Shown here piece by piece: positions 42,113 to 42,184 of a stretch of 42,184 bases of DNA (positions are counted from its first letter, which is position 1; every line of letters begins with the position of its first letter). This DNA comes from Perkinsus olseni (lineage: Eukaryota; Perkinsozoa; Perkinsida). Both the position numbers and the translations under genes were made by a program. The notes beneath the pieces are model-generated. The model saw nothing but the letters and a program-made list of their open reading frames with translations. It did no database searches and was not told the DNA's origin. The stretch is from assembly GCA_013115125.1 (NCBI GenBank), contig JABANN010000290.1, forward strand, positions 1 through 42,184. The letters run 5' to 3'.

Positions 42113-42184
42113 GGTTCTATGGTGTAACGGTTAGCACTCCAGACTCTGAATCTGGCGATCTGGGTTCAAATCCCGGTAGAACCT
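42113..42184 (+). tRNA. tRNA-Gln (CTG), copy 2, at the window edge
   Basis: Identical over all 72 nt to the tRNA at 38932-39003. The window ends exactly with its discriminator base. That may be coincidence or a contig ending in a repeated tRNA. Confidence 0.95.

Overview
The window looks like nuclear DNA of a unicellular eukaryote. Its genes are packed closely, are cut by many small GT-AG introns (mostly 38-100 nt) and lie between eukaryotic tRNA genes. Intron style, gene content and the many lineage-specific secreted proteins suggest an alveolate. My best guess is a Perkinsus-like protist, but that is inference, not a database match.

Left half (1 to about 24.4 kb): gene-poor and rich in palindromes. 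It holds a small spliced gene of unknown function (83-603), an intronless pepsin-type aspartic protease with a signal sequence (1605-2723), a minus-strand multi-exon WD40-like gene (4573 to about 7.1 kb) and extra minus-strand exons near 7.3-7.75 kb. Then come a minus-strand gene with an eight-residue coiled repeat (8863-10135) and two tandem plus-strand paralogues encoding putative secreted proteins of about 300 residues (11128-12420 and 13129-14928). A minus-strand gene candidate (15.9-16.7 kb), an assembly gap (17863-17872), a modular dispersed repeat in two copies (about 19.3-20.0 and 23.4-24.2 kb) and a minus-strand secreted protein (21322-22041) complete this half. Many perfect or near-perfect palindromes of unrelated sequence are scattered here, including several inside introns.

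Middle (24.5-29.2 kb): two adjacent plus-strand housekeeping genes that can be followed exon by exon. One is the Hsp70-interacting protein Hip/ST13 (12 exons). The other is an eIF4E-family cap-binding protein (9 exons) that starts only 115 nt downstream.

Right half (30.0-37.5 kb): a single minus-strand gene whose exons, joined at matching splice phases, give about 1,170 codons and eight consecutive truncated (2-on-2) hemoglobin domains. The domains appear to be four repeats of a two-domain unit. Every domain keeps a histidine at the proximal F8 position. B10 is Tyr in five domains and Phe in three. Three tRNA genes (Lys-CTT and two near-identical Arg-ACG) sit antisense inside its introns. One of those introns is 108 nt long and 74 nt of it are tRNA. 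The 5' end of the gene runs toward a 0.3 kb inverted repeat.

Far right (38-42.2 kb): two identical tRNA-Gln(CTG) genes, one of which ends exactly at the window edge, one probable secreted-protein gene (39298-40252, minus), pieces of another (41152 to about 41.75 kb, minus) and a weak plus-strand ORF. I saw no CRISPR arrays, rRNA genes or intact mobile elements.
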